From Frondihabitans sp. PhB188 (GTDB taxonomy: Bacteria; Actinomycetota; Actinomycetes; Actinomycetales; Microbacteriaceae): a DNA stretch of 64,000 nucleotides. The stretch lies in NCBI RefSeq assembly GCF_003752365.1, contig NZ_RJUO01000002.1, positions 682,001 through 746,000 on the forward strand, read 5' to 3'. Numbering within the stretch: the stretch's first letter is position 1; each line of letters starts with the position of its first letter. This document shows positions 49,488 through 57,935 of the stretch, piece by piece. The notes below the pieces were generated by a model that saw only the letters and a program-made list of their open reading frames with translations, did not search any database and was not told where the DNA came from. A program made the position numbers and the translations under genes.

Positions 49488-51355
49488 GTCGAGGCGACCG
49501 GACGCCGCCGGCGCACGGCGGACGCCCCGAGCACGGCGCACACGACGATGCCGACGACGCCGAGCACCACGCCGCCCTGCTGCTGGTCGGCGACGGGGGC
49601 CGAGCCCCACGTCCGCCCCATCGCCCCGAACCAGGAGGCCAGGCGGAGTCCGGGCGAGACGCTGAGCACGGCGCCGACGGCGAGCACGGCGGCTCCGACG
49701 AGAGCGGCGAGCGAGACTCGCACACCGAAGCCCGCCCGCAGCGGCACGGGATCGACGCCGACCAGCGCCTGCACGAACAGCCAGCCCGAGAGCAGCAGCC
49801 CGAGCACGAGCGAGAAGTGGCCGAGCTCGGTCGAGACGGTCCAGCGGAGCAGCGGCCATACGGCGGCCCACAGGCCCAGCGCGAGGAGCGGCCCGCCGAC
49901 GAACGGGTGGGTCAGGCGAGCGGCGACCCTGGACTGCACGACGAGCAGCGTCCACTCGCGGGGTCCACGGCTGCCGTCGGCCCGCTTCGCCATGGCGCGC
50001 AGAGCGAGGGTCCACGGGGCGGCGGGCACGAGCAGGGCCGGCACGACGAGCCCGACCAGCACGATCTGCAGGAGGTGCGCGCTCATCAGGTAGCGGTCGT
50101 AGACGTTGACCGCGGCGCTCGTCGCGTACGCGAGCACGAGCAGGCCGACGCCCCAGCAGATCGTGCGCTGCAGCGGCCAGGTCTCGCCCCGGCGGCGCAG
50201 CCGGATCACGCCGGCGAGGTAGAACGCGAACAGGAAGACCGCCCCGAGCAGCCACACCAGGTCGACGTTCCACGCCGTGAGCCACGCCCCGGGCGTGAAC
50301 GGACCGGGCAGCTTCCCGTCGGTCAGCACCTCGGCGGGCGTCAGGTCGGCCGTGTCGGCGGCCGCCGTCTGCGCGACGGGCGTCTCGGTGCGCGATAGCG
50401 CGGCCGCGATGCCCGAGGCGGAACCGAGAAACGCGATCTCGGCGGCGACGAACCACCAGAACGGCCCCCGGGCCAGGGCGCGGTCGGCCATCCGCCCGAC
50501 GACGACGCGCCGATGCACCACGCCGAAGAGACCGAGGACGACGAGCACCACCGACTTCGCGACGACGAGGAGCCCGTAGGCGGAGCCGACCTCCGACCAT
50601 CCGCCGATCCGGATCTGCGCGCTGACCACTCCCGAGACTGCGACGATGACGAAGCAGACGAGCGCGATGGACGAGTACCGTCCCAGGACGACCGCGAGCC
50701 GCCGCTCGAGCACGGACCGCAGCAGCACCAGCGCGAGCAGGCCGCCGAGCCAGACGGCCGCCCCCTCGACGTGGATGCCCAGCGCCGTGACGGCGGCGGC
50801 GTGCGATGCGGTGCCGGCGGCATGTCCCTGCTGGGCGATCGGAATCAGCCCTGCCGCCGCGACGACGGCGACGACGAAGACGGCCGTGACCCCGCGGACG
50901 GCGAAGCAGAGCACTGTCACGAGCGCGGCGATCAGAGTCGACACGAGCCAGGCGAGGCCGAGATCGGTACCGGTCAGGAAGAACGCGAGCGACTGGCCGA
51001 ACTTCTCGTCGAGCGTCACCTGCACGTTCGCGACGCTGAGGAACGTGAAGAAGCCGGTCGCTGCCGAGGCGATCGTCCAGAAGAGGGCGCCGGCCGACGC
51101 GATGTCGAGAGCCCGCCCCCACTCCGGCCGATCGGCGCTGAGGCAGAAGCAGGCGACGGCCAGCGTGCCGATGGTCAGCGACGCCCCGATCTCAGAGAGG
51201 AACGTGGCGATCGGCAGACCGAAGCGGACGGTCGCACCCGGGTCGGCGAGGGCGAGCGGAGCCGCGGCACCGCCGGCCTGGAGGGCGATGATGAGGGAGG
51301 CGAGCCCCACGACGATCAACAGTGCCGGCGCGGCGAGACGAGAGAAGCGGGGCAC
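49481..51355 (-). CDS. CopD-CtaG fusion: copper resistance/cytochrome c oxidase assembly membrane protein
   Basis: 624 residues, about fifteen helices. The N-terminal half (about 1-320) is CopD-like; the C-terminal half (about 350-590) is caa3-type CtaG (NVYDRYLMSAHLLQIVL, HFSLVLGLLLSG). Such actinobacterial fusions handle copper across the membrane for oxidase assembly or tolerance. GTG 51355 is set by TAGGCT ending 6 nt upstream. The 3' end lies in a 25-bp repeat array. Confidence 0.9.
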   Translation of the reverse strand: MPRFSRLAAPALLIVVGLASLIIALQAGGAAAPLALADPGATVRFGLPIATFLSEIGASLTIGTLAVACFCLSADRPEWGRALDIASAGALFWTIASAATGFFTFLSVANVQVTLDEKFGQSLAFFLTGTDLGLAWLVSTLIAALVTVLCFAVRGVTAVFVVAVVAAAGLIPIAQQGHAAGTASHAAAVTALGIHVEGAAVWLGGLLALVLLRSVLERRLAVVLGRYSSIALVCFVIVAVSGVVSAQIRIGGWSEVGSAYGLLVVAKSVVLVVLGLFGVVHRRVVVGRMADRALARGPFWWFVAAEIAFLGSASGIAAALSRTETPVAQTAAADTADLTPAEVLTDGKLPGPFTPGAWLTAWNVDLVWLLGAVFLFAFYLAGVIRLRRRGETWPLQRTICWGVGLLVLAYATSAAVNVYDRYLMSAHLLQIVLVGLVVPALLVPAAPWTLALRAMAKRADGSRGPREWTLLVVQSRVAARLTHPFVGGPLLALGLWAAVWPLLRWTVSTELGHFSLVLGLLLSGWLFVQALVGVDPVPLRAGFGVRVSLAALVGAAVLAVGAVLSVSPGLRLASWFGAMGRTWGSAPVADQQQGGVVLGVVGIVVCAVLGASAVRRRRPVASTE

Positions 51356-51380
51356 CGCATAAGCCTAACCGGGCGCAAAT

Positions 51381-51420
51381 GAAGGGGCGGATCACGACCT
51401 GAGTCGTGATCCGCCCCTTC
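51381..51420 (-). terminator. Strong hairpin terminator after the HU gene
   Basis: A perfect 18-bp stem, GAAGGGGCGGATCACGAC with its complement, around the loop CTGA, 31 bp beyond the HU stop. It insulates HU from the copD-ctaG promoter. Confidence 0.9.
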
Positions 51421-51451
51421 GAACGGTGCTGATGTGTACCGGTGCTGATGT

Positions 51452-51739
51452 CTACTTGACGGAAGCCTTGAGCTTCGAGCCGGCGCTGACCTTGACACTG
51501 TCGCTGGCGGCGATCTCGAGAGCCTCGCCGGTCTGCGGGTTGCGGCCGGTGCGAGCGGCGCGGTGCGTCTTCTCGAACGCGATCCATCCGGGGATGGTGA
51601 CCTTCGTGCCGTCGGCGACGTTCTTGGAGACGACGGCGAAGAGAGCGTCGACGACGCCGCTCACTGCGGCCTGGCTCTGGCCGGACTCAGCGGCGACAGC
51701 TGCAACGAGCTCGGTGCGGTTCAGTGACTTGTCAGCCAT
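51452..51739 (-). CDS. hup: HU-family nucleoid DNA-binding protein
   Basis: 95 residues with the HU core: NRTELVAAVAAESGQSQAAV start, the central IPGWIAFEKTHRAARTGRNP beta-arm that bends DNA, and a short Lys tail. No long mycobacterial-type Lys/Ala tail. Ribosome site GAGGAGG 8 nt before the ATG rules out a longer start. Confidence 0.95.
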   Translation of the reverse strand: MADKSLNRTELVAAVAAESGQSQAAVSGVVDALFAVVSKNVADGTKVTIPGWIAFEKTHRAARTGRNPQTGEALEIAASDSVKVSAGSKLKASVK

Positions 51740-51851
51740 TATTTGTCCTCCTCGGACACGATTCGAAAGCACATGCTTATTTGGCGCCCGCCGCGTAAAC
51801 GGCGGTCGGCGGCCCTACACGGGCAAAACCCCTGTAGAACCGCCTCAGAAC

Positions 51852-52157
51852 CTACCAGGAAGACTTCGTGATGCCCGGCAATTCGCCTCGGTGAGCCATT
51901 TCGCGGAAGCGCACACGGCTGATGCCGAACTCCTTGAGGTGGCCACGGGGACGACCGTCGATAGCGTCGCGATTGCGGACGCGGACGGGCGAAGCGTTGC
52001 GGGGCAGCTTCTGCAGGCCGACGCGGGCAGCCTCGCGGCTCTCGTCGGTGCCGTTCGGATCGATGAGAGCCTTCTTGAGCTCGAGACGCTTCGCAGCGTA
52101 GCGAGCGACGATCACCTTGCGCTGGTTGTTCTTCGCAACCATGCTCTTCTTGGCCAT
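51852..52157 (-). CDS. rpsN: 30S ribosomal protein S14, zinc-independent (C-) type
   Basis: 101 residues, the long S14 form without the CxxC...CxxC zinc ribbon of the short form. [12 protein letters not shown] and [34 protein letters not shown] are landmarks. Last gene of rpmB-rpmG-rpsN; it starts 2 bp after the rpmG stop. C- paralogs usually serve when zinc is scarce. Confidence 0.95.
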   Translation of the reverse strand: MAKKSMVAKNNQRKVIVARYAAKRLELKKALIDPNGTDESREAARVGLQKLPRNASPVRVRNRDAIDGRPRGHLKEFGISRVRFREMAHRGELPGITKSSW

Positions 52158-52159
52158 GT

Positions 52160-52327
52160 TTAGCGCTCCTCGCGGAATTCGACGTGCTTGCGGATGACCG
52201 GGTCGTACTTCTTGAGCACGAGGCGGTCGGGGTTGTTACGACGGTTCTTCTTGGTCACGTACGTGAAGCCGGTGCCCGCCGTCGAGCGGAGCTTGATGAT
52301 CGGACGAACGTCCTGGGACTTGGCCAT
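52160..52327 (-). CDS. rpmG: 50S ribosomal protein L33, Cys-free type
   Basis: 55 residues: [20 protein letters not shown] through [10 protein letters not shown]. No cysteine, so no zinc ribbon. The ATG overlaps the rpmB stop by one base (TAATG), and the stop is 2 bp from rpsN, an operon. Confidence 0.95.
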   Translation of the reverse strand: MAKSQDVRPIIKLRSTAGTGFTYVTKKNRRNNPDRLVLKKYDPVIRKHVEFREER

Positions 52328-52563
52328 TAGATCTTCTCCCCACGAGCAAGGATGTCCTTGACGACCTTCTCGATGCCACGGGCATCGATGACCTTGATGC
52401 CCTTGGCGCTGAGCGTCAGGGTCACGTTACGTCGCAGGGACGGCACGTAGTAGGTCTTCTTCTGGACGTTCGGGTCGAAACGGCGCTTGGTGCGTCGGTG
52501 CGAGTGCGAGATGTTGTGTCCGAAGCCGGGAACGGCTCCAGTCACCTGGCAGGTTGCTGCCAT
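52327..52563 (-). CDS. rpmB: 50S ribosomal protein L28
   Basis: 78 residues with [20 protein letters not shown] at the start and a single Cys, so it is the C- type. Ribosome site GGAGG 9 nt before the ATG. First gene of the operon. The 216 bp upstream have a plausible TTGAGT-16-TATGCC promoter (minus strand) but no Zur-like dyad that I can see. Confidence 0.95.
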   Translation of the reverse strand: MAATCQVTGAVPGFGHNISHSHRRTKRRFDPNVQKKTYYVPSLRRNVTLTLSAKGIKVIDARGIEKVVKDILARGEKI

Positions 52564-52754
52564 GGTTATTCCTCCGTAGATACCGTAGGAGCCCGCCTCG
52601 TCTTACGGAGACTGGCCCTACCCAAGGTCACTTGTCGGCACGCGTCGTCCACTCCGCCAGGGCGGAAAGGCGTGGATTCGGCATACATGAGCGCAGATAG
52701 CACTCAACCAAAGAGCAAGCTTAGACGACACGCCCGCGTGTGAACAAGTCCTGA

Positions 52755-52788
52755 GGGCAAGCTCAGCCGGCGGGCAAGCTCAGCCGGC
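52755..52788. repeat. 17-bp perfect tandem duplication at the zur stop
   Basis: GGGCAAGCTCAGCCGGC occurs at 52755-52771 and 52772-52788; the second copy contains the zur stop codon, so the first carries a decayed copy of the gene end. Confidence 0.9.
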
Positions 52789-53172
52789 ACCCGGCACCGA
52801 GCAGGCGGCGCACAGCCCGAACACGTCGACGACGTGGTTCGCCTGCGTGAAGCCGTGCTCGGCGGCGACGGCTCGCGCCCAGGTCTCGACCGGGTCGGCG
52901 GAGATCTCGACGGTGGTGCCGCAGTTCCGGCAGATGAGGTGGTGATGGTGGGCTCCCGTGGAGCAGGAGCGGTAGAGGCTCTCGCCGTCTTGCTGCAGGC
53001 TGTCGACCTCGCCCTCGCCCTCGAGCGAAGCGAGCGCCCGGTAGACGGTGGCGAGCCCGATCGCCGACCCGCCGTCGCGCAGCTGCGAGTAGAGCACCTG
53101 CGCGCTCACGAAGCCGCTCTTCTCGTGCAGCGCCTCGCGGACGGCCTCGCGCTGCCAGGTCTGCCGCTTCAT
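52780..53172 (-). CDS. zur: Fur-family zinc regulator
   Basis: 130 residues. Winged-helix N-terminus (about 8-75); GAHHHHLICRNCG (about 81-93) with the regulatory His cluster and first CxxC, and a second CAAC pair near the end (structural Zn). The location at the end of the znuABC operon, with a 4-nt ATGA overlap to znuB, identifies it as Zur rather than Fur. It would repress zinc uptake when Zn2+ is plentiful. Confidence 0.9.
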   Translation of the reverse strand: MKRQTWQREAVREALHEKSGFVSAQVLYSQLRDGGSAIGLATVYRALASLEGEGEVDSLQQDGESLYRSCSTGAHHHHLICRNCGTTVEISADPVETWARAVAAEHGFTQANHVVDVFGLCAACSVPGAG

Positions 53173-54074
53173 GCGGCGACCTTCTCTCGGGACGGTGTGG
53201 GAGCCCCGGGTTCCTGCGCCCGCCCGCCCCTGCCGCGGGCGGAGCGCCGGCCCCCCACGATGCGGCAGACCAGCCAGATCGCGAACGAGATGGTCGTGAC
53301 GTAGGGCGAGATCGGCAGGCCGCCGCCGAGGGCCAGGAGGATTCCGCCGACGACGCTGGTGACGGCGAAGACGACGCTGAGGATCGGCACCCAGAGCGGC
53401 GCGACCGTCAGGCGCAGCGCGGCCGCCGCCGGGGTGACGAGAAGAGAGAGGACAAGCAGTGCGCCGACGATCTGCACCGAGACCGCGACCGCAAGGCCGA
53501 GCGCGAGCATGAAGACGATCGACAGGCCGCGGACCGGGACGCCGGCTGCGGCCGCCACGTCGGGGTCGACGCTCGCGAACGTCAGGGGGCGCCAGACGAC
53601 GAACAGCGTCACGACGACGACCGCCGAGATGCCGAGCAGCCAGCCGAGCTGCGGGTTGTCGACCGACACGATCTGGCCGGTCAGCAGGCCGAACTTGTTG
53701 GCGGCGCGGCCCTGGTAGAGGGCGAGCGAGAGGATCCCCAGACCGAGGCCGAACGGCATCAGCACGGCGATGATCGAGTTGCGCTCGCGGGCGCGGTTGC
53801 CCAGGAGGCCGATGATGAGGGCCGCCAGCACGCTGCCGACCACCGACCCGGTGACGACGTTGACGCCGACGAGCAGGGCGATGGAGGCGCCGGCGAACGA
53901 GAGCTCGCTGATGCCGTGCACTGCGAACGGCAGGTTGCGTGTGATCACGAACGGGCCGATCAGGCCGCCGACGACGCCGAGCACCGCGCCCGCGATGATC
54001 GAGTTGCGCACGAGCACGACGAGCTCGCCGAAGTTCTCGAACGACAGGATGTGAGTGAGCACGTCGAGGTTCAT
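53169..54074 (-). CDS. znuB: Zinc ABC transporter permease
   Basis: 301 residues, eight or nine helices, ABC-3 family (metal). FAVHGISELSFAGASIALLVG and the late GALLVLSLLVTPAAAA match ZnuB. ATG overlaps the znuC stop and the stop overlaps the zur ATG. A short Arg/Gly/Pro-rich tail contains a GTTCCTGC word. Confidence 0.92.
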   Translation of the reverse strand: MNLDVLTHILSFENFGELVVLVRNSIIAGAVLGVVGGLIGPFVITRNLPFAVHGISELSFAGASIALLVGVNVVTGSVVGSVLAALIIGLLGNRARERNSIIAVLMPFGLGLGILSLALYQGRAANKFGLLTGQIVSVDNPQLGWLLGISAVVVVTLFVVWRPLTFASVDPDVAAAAGVPVRGLSIVFMLALGLAVAVSVQIVGALLVLSLLVTPAAAALRLTVAPLWVPILSVVFAVTSVVGGILLALGGGLPISPYVTTISFAIWLVCRIVGGRRSARGRGGRAQEPGAPTPSREKVAA

Positions 54075-54904
54075 CGCACCGGGCCTTCGGGGTCGAGGTC
54101 GTCGGCGTGGTCGACGTGGTGGTCGTGATCGTGCGCCTCGCTGCCCCCGACGATCACGATGCGCCCCATCGTGCGCACCACGTCGACGGGCGTGCCGTAA
54201 AGATCGGAGAGGACGTCGGCCTGCAGCACCTCGTCGGGCGTGCCGATGGTGAAGCGCCCGCCGGCGATGTAGACGACGCGGTCGACCGCGTCGAGGATCG
54301 GGTTGACGTCGTGCGTCACGAAGACGACGGCGGCACCCGTGGTGCGACGCTGCTGGTCGATCAGCTCGGTGACACCGCGCTGGTGGCGCAGGTCGAGCGA
54401 GATGAGCGGCTCGTCGCACAGCAGCAGCGCCGGGTCGGAGGCCAGCGCCTGGCCCACGCGAGCCCGCTGCTGCTCGCCGCCCGACAGCGACGCCACCGGG
54501 GCCATCGCGAACGTCGTCGCGCCGACCTGCTCCACGAGCGAGTCGACCCGGGCCTTCTCGGCCCTGGTCTCGCGGCCCAGGCCGAAGCGATGGCCCGTGA
54601 TCCCGAGGGCGATCATGTCGCGCGTCCGCAGCGGCGTGCCCGACTCCATCAGCCTCTGCTGGGGGATGTAGCCGATGCGGCGGTGGCCTCGACGAACCGG
54701 ACGGCGCAGGAACTCGATCTCGCCGCCCGACAGCGCCTGCTGGCCGAGTACCGCCTTGAGCAGCGTCGTCTTGCCCGCCCCGTTCGGACCGAGAACCGCG
54801 ATGAACTCACCCGGCGCCACATCGAGGTCGAGGTTCGCCCACAGCTCGCGGTCGCCGAAGCGCATGGCTGCGCCGCGGAGACGGAGGACGGGCTCGGCGC
54901 TCAC
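54071..54904 (-). CDS. znuC: Zinc ABC transporter ATP-binding protein
   Basis: 277 residues. Walker A GPNGAGKTT (about 38-46), signature LSGGEQQRA and Walker B LLLCDEPLISLD. The C-terminus ends SEAHDHDHHVDHAD, a His-rich probable zinc-binding tail of the kind usually found in ZnuA. GTG start overlaps the znuA stop (GTGA). Couples ATP hydrolysis to Zn2+ import via ZnuB. Confidence 0.92.
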   Translation of the reverse strand: MSAEPVLRLRGAAMRFGDRELWANLDLDVAPGEFIAVLGPNGAGKTTLLKAVLGQQALSGGEIEFLRRPVRRGHRRIGYIPQQRLMESGTPLRTRDMIALGITGHRFGLGRETRAEKARVDSLVEQVGATTFAMAPVASLSGGEQQRARVGQALASDPALLLCDEPLISLDLRHQRGVTELIDQQRRTTGAAVVFVTHDVNPILDAVDRVVYIAGGRFTIGTPDEVLQADVLSDLYGTPVDVVRTMGRIVIVGGSEAHDHDHHVDHADDLDPEGPVR

Positions 54905-55833
54905 TTGGTCAGGACGGCCTTCGCGAGAGCGGCCTTGACCGCGTCGATGTTCGCCTGCTGCCACGCCTGGTAGTCGTCGCCCTTCGGCAGCGTCTCGGTC
55001 ACCGGGACGACCGGGATGCCGGCGGCCTCCGCGGCCTTCTGCACCTGCGAGGTCTCCGGGCTGGAGGCCTGCTCGTTGTACGCGAGGAGTGCGACCTTCT
55101 TCTGCGTCATCAGCTTCAGCGTGTCGTTCAGCGCGGAGGGAGCGACGTCGTCGCCCTCCTCCACGGCCTCGGAGAACGCCGACGGCGTCACGTTCGTCAG
55201 GCCGATCGCGTCGAAGAGGTAGCCGGGCACCGGCTCGGTGTACGACACGTCGTCGCCCGCGTAGGTCTTCTTCAGCGCGGCCGTCTGGGCCTCGAGCTTC
55301 GACATCGAGGCGCTGAACGTGACCGCGTTGTCGAAGAAGAGCTTCGAGTTGTCGGGGTCGGCGACCGAGAGGTCGGTGGCGATGCGGTTCGCCAGCTTCG
55401 CCATCGTCGCGTAGTCGTAGAAGACGTGCTCGTTGAGCTCGCCGTCGGTCGGGGTGAAGCCGGAGACCTCGACGGCGTTGATGAGGGTCGCCTTGCTGCT
55501 GGTCGAGTCGCGCATCGTGTCGACGTAGTCGTCGTAGCCGCCGCCGTTCTCGATGATCAGCTGCGCCTTCGAGATGGCGAGCTGCGTCTGCGCGTCGGCC
55601 TCGAACCCGTGCGGGTCTTGGTTGGGGTTCGACAGGATGCTCGTGACCGAGACGTGGTCGCCGCCGATCTGCGAGGCGATGTCGCCGTAGACGTTGGTCG
55701 AGGCGACGACGAGGACCTTCTCGTCGGACGAGGTCGAGGCGGAGGGCGTCGAAGACGAGCAGCCGGCCAGGGTCAGCGCGGCCACGACGGCCGTGGCTGC
55801 GGCGAGGAGGGGGTACTTCACGGAGGAATCCAT
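54901..55833 (-). CDS. znuA: Zinc-binding lipoprotein of ABC transporter
   Basis: 310 residues. Lipobox LAGC (Cys25) anchors it outside the membrane. Metal ligands are likely His in PNQDPHGFE (about 74), His in LNEHVFYD (about 138), and a late acidic residue near EQASSP. Cluster A-I/TroA fold. It lacks the His-rich loop of many ZnuA proteins. A Zur-like box lies 72 bp upstream. First gene of znuA-znuC-znuB-zur. Confidence 0.92.
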   Translation of the reverse strand: MDSSVKYPLLAAATAVVAALTLAGCSSSTPSASTSSDEKVLVVASTNVYGDIASQIGGDHVSVTSILSNPNQDPHGFEADAQTQLAISKAQLIIENGGGYDDYVDTMRDSTSSKATLINAVEVSGFTPTDGELNEHVFYDYATMAKLANRIATDLSVADPDNSKLFFDNAVTFSASMSKLEAQTAALKKTYAGDDVSYTEPVPGYLFDAIGLTNVTPSAFSEAVEEGDDVAPSALNDTLKLMTQKKVALLAYNEQASSPETSQVQKAAEAAGIPVVPVTETLPKGDDYQAWQQANIDAVKAALAKAVLTK

Positions 55834-55904
55834 CTAAGGGCGGCGCGGAGGGAGGAGGACGGGTGCCGCCCTGAGGCCCGACCGGGATCGACGCTATCGC
55901 TAAA

Positions 55905-55919
55905 CGATAATCATTGTCA
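55905..55919. promoter_or_regulatory. Zur-type box before znuA
   Basis: CGATAATCATTGTCA is a 7-1-7 dyad (GATAAT/ATTGTC with one mismatch), the Fur/Zur box pattern. It sits 72-86 bp before the znuA ATG, between it and a divergent sensor kinase gene. Confidence 0.75.
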
Positions 55920-55997
55920 AAAGCAGTGGTACCGCGGTGCCTGAGCGCGGAACCGGGGGGCGATCCTGCGCGGCGCGGCACTGCGTACGCTGGCATC

Positions 55998-57236
55998 ATG
56001 TCGACCCCCGCGCTCGCAGACGACCTGCTGCTGCCGCGCCCGCCGGGGCTCTTCCGTCGCTTGCTTGCGCGACCCTCCCTGCTTGTCGACGCCGTCGTGG
56101 CCCTGCCGGTGCTCGGCATCGAGTACCTCGACGCGCTCAGCGGCGACGGTCTCGGATTCCAGGGTGATCTGCTGCTGCACGGCACCTGGCCACTCGTGCT
56201 GATCGGCTGCGCCGGACTCCTGCTCCGGCGCCGCCAGCCGCTCGTCGCCCTGGCCGTCATCGCGGCGTTCGGCGTGACCCTGACCCTCCTGGGCCAGCCC
56301 TACCTCCTCGTCGCGGCCTCGTTCGCGGTCTACGCGGCGGCCGTCTACCGCTCACCACGGCTGGCCTGGCTGGGCCTGGCCGGCACGGTGGTCCTCTTCA
56401 TCGCCGCCACGAGCGCGGCGCACCTGATCATGCACGACCGCTCCTTCTGGTCGGGATTGCAGGGGACCATCGGCCTCACCCTCTTCCTGGCCATCGCGGC
56501 CCTCATCGGCGTCAACATCGGCGACCGCAAGCGCTACCTCGACGCTCTCCTCGAGCGCGCCGCGCAACTAGCCCGCGAGCGCGACCAGCAGGGCCAGCTC
56601 GCCGCCGCCGCCGAGCGCTCTCGGATCGCCCGCGAGATGCACGACGTCGTCGCGCACAGCCTCTCGGTCGTCGTGCGCCTCGCCGACGGCGCCGACGCGA
56701 TCGCCGACGCCGACCCTGAGAAGTCGCGCGAGACGGTGCGCCAGATCGGCGAGGTCGGACGGGAGTCGCTTCGCGACATGCGCCGCCTCCTCGGAGTGCT
56801 CCGCGACGACTCCTCGGCTGAGCTGGCACCGCAGCCGTCGCTCGACGAGCTCGACCGGCTGATCGAGACGTACCGCAGCGCAGGGCTGCCGGTCGCCGTC
56901 CAGCGCACCGGAGACGCGCCCTCCGACGTCGCCCTCCAGGTGGCCGTCTACCGCGCCGTCCAGGAGTCGCTCACCAATGCCCTGCGCTACGCGACCGAGC
57001 CCTCGCGCGTACTGGTCCAGCTCGCCTTCGAGCCCGAGTCGTCGACGGTCGACGTCACCGACGACGGCATCTTCGTCGGCGCCAAGCCGTCCGTCGGCAC
57101 CGGCAGCGGCCTCGTCGGCCTGCGCGAGCGGGCCGCCGTGTTCGGAGGGACCGTCGAAGCCGGTTCGACCCGCTGGGACGGCGCCGGCTGGCGGGTCCGC
57201 ATGACTCTTCACCACCCTCGAGAGGACTCCCCATGA
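55998..57236 (+). CDS. Two-component sensor histidine kinase (HisKA_3)
   Basis: 412 residues. Four or five N-terminal helices (about 28-175), a coiled coil, H-box REMHDVVAHSLS with His215, and an HATPase domain whose N-box is ESLTNALRYA and G-box VDVTDDGI (about 350). TACGCT ends 6 nt before this ATG, excluding the longer frame. The stop overlaps the response regulator (ATGA). Intramembrane-sensing kinases of this type often watch cell-envelope stress and control the next-door ABC exporter. Confidence 0.9.
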   Translation: MSTPALADDLLLPRPPGLFRRLLARPSLLVDAVVALPVLGIEYLDALSGDGLGFQGDLLLHGTWPLVLIGCAGLLLRRRQPLVALAVIAAFGVTLTLLGQPYLLVAASFAVYAAAVYRSPRLAWLGLAGTVVLFIAATSAAHLIMHDRSFWSGLQGTIGLTLFLAIAALIGVNIGDRKRYLDALLERAAQLARERDQQGQLAAAAERSRIAREMHDVVAHSLSVVVRLADGADAIADADPEKSRETVRQIGEVGRESLRDMRRLLGVLRDDSSAELAPQPSLDELDRLIETYRSAGLPVAVQRTGDAPSDVALQVAVYRAVQESLTNALRYATEPSRVLVQLAFEPESSTVDVTDDGIFVGAKPSVGTGSGLVGLRERAAVFGGTVEAGSTRWDGAGWRVRMTLHHPREDSP

Positions 57237-57883
57237 CCGACACGACCCTCCTCCTCGTCGACGACCAGGACCTCCTCCGCGCCGGCATGGCGATGGTGCT
57301 CGGCGCGGCCGAGGGGCTCCGTGTCGTCGGCGAGGCCACGAACGGCGCCGAGGCCGTCGAGCGCGCCGCCGCGCTCTCGCCCGACGTCGTGCTCATGGAC
57401 GTCCGCATGCCCGGCATGGACGGCATCGAGGCGACGAAGCGGATCACCGAGGCCGCCCCGGAGACGCGGGTCGTCATCCTCACCACGTTCGACCTCGACG
57501 AGTACGCGTTCGGCGGCCTGAATGCGGGCGCCAGCGGGTTTCTGCTGAAAGACGCCCCCGCCGCCGACCTCGTCCAGGCGATCCGCACCGTCGCCGCGGG
57601 CGAAGCCATCGTGTCGCCCCGAATCACGCAGCGGATGCTCGAGATGTACCGCGGCAAGCTGCCCTCGCAGGCTGCTGCGACCGACGCCGACTCGCCGCTG
57701 TCCGAGCGCGAGCACGAGGTCCTGGTCGCGATCGGCCGCGGATTGTCGAACACGGAGATCGCCGCCGAGCTCTTCCTGTCGGAGTCGACGGTGAAGACGC
57801 ACGTCGGGCGCATCCTGTCGAAGCTCGAGCTCCGCGACCGCGTCCAGGCCGTCATCTACGCGTACCAGCGCGGCCTCGTCTGA
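57233..57883 (+). CDS. NarL/LuxR-type response regulator
   Basis: 216 residues. Receiver with DD (10-11), phospho-acceptor Asp56 in LMDVRMPG and Lys in FLLKDAPA; linker; LuxR HTH (about 150-212, LSEREHEVLVAIGRGLSNTEIA). Partner of the kinase upstream by ATGA overlap. Likely activates the ABC transporter genes at 57936. Confidence 0.92.
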   Translation: MTDTTLLLVDDQDLLRAGMAMVLGAAEGLRVVGEATNGAEAVERAAALSPDVVLMDVRMPGMDGIEATKRITEAAPETRVVILTTFDLDEYAFGGLNAGASGFLLKDAPAADLVQAIRTVAAGEAIVSPRITQRMLEMYRGKLPSQAAATDADSPLSEREHEVLVAIGRGLSNTEIAAELFLSESTVKTHVGRILSKLELRDRVQAVIYAYQRGLV

Positions 57884-57901
57884 GTGGTACCAGGAGACGA
57901 T

Positions 57902-57919
57902 ATGCAAAATACTGAGTGA
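57902..57919 (+). other. Five-codon mini-ORF with strong ribosome site before the ABC genes
   Basis: ATG CAA AAT ACT GAG TGA is preceded by AGGAG at 57892-57896 with a 5-nt spacer, an ideal site. It lies in an AT-rich 52-bp gap; the ABC gene start at 57936 itself has its GAGG almost touching the ATG. May be a leader peptide or a remnant start. Confidence 0.45.
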
Positions 57920-57935
57920 TTGATATCCTCGAGGA

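Noticed and set aside
54071-56260. 729-codon minus-strand frame
   Set aside because: Only its end is real (znuC from GTG 54904); the rest is a shadow of znuA and antisense to the kinase.
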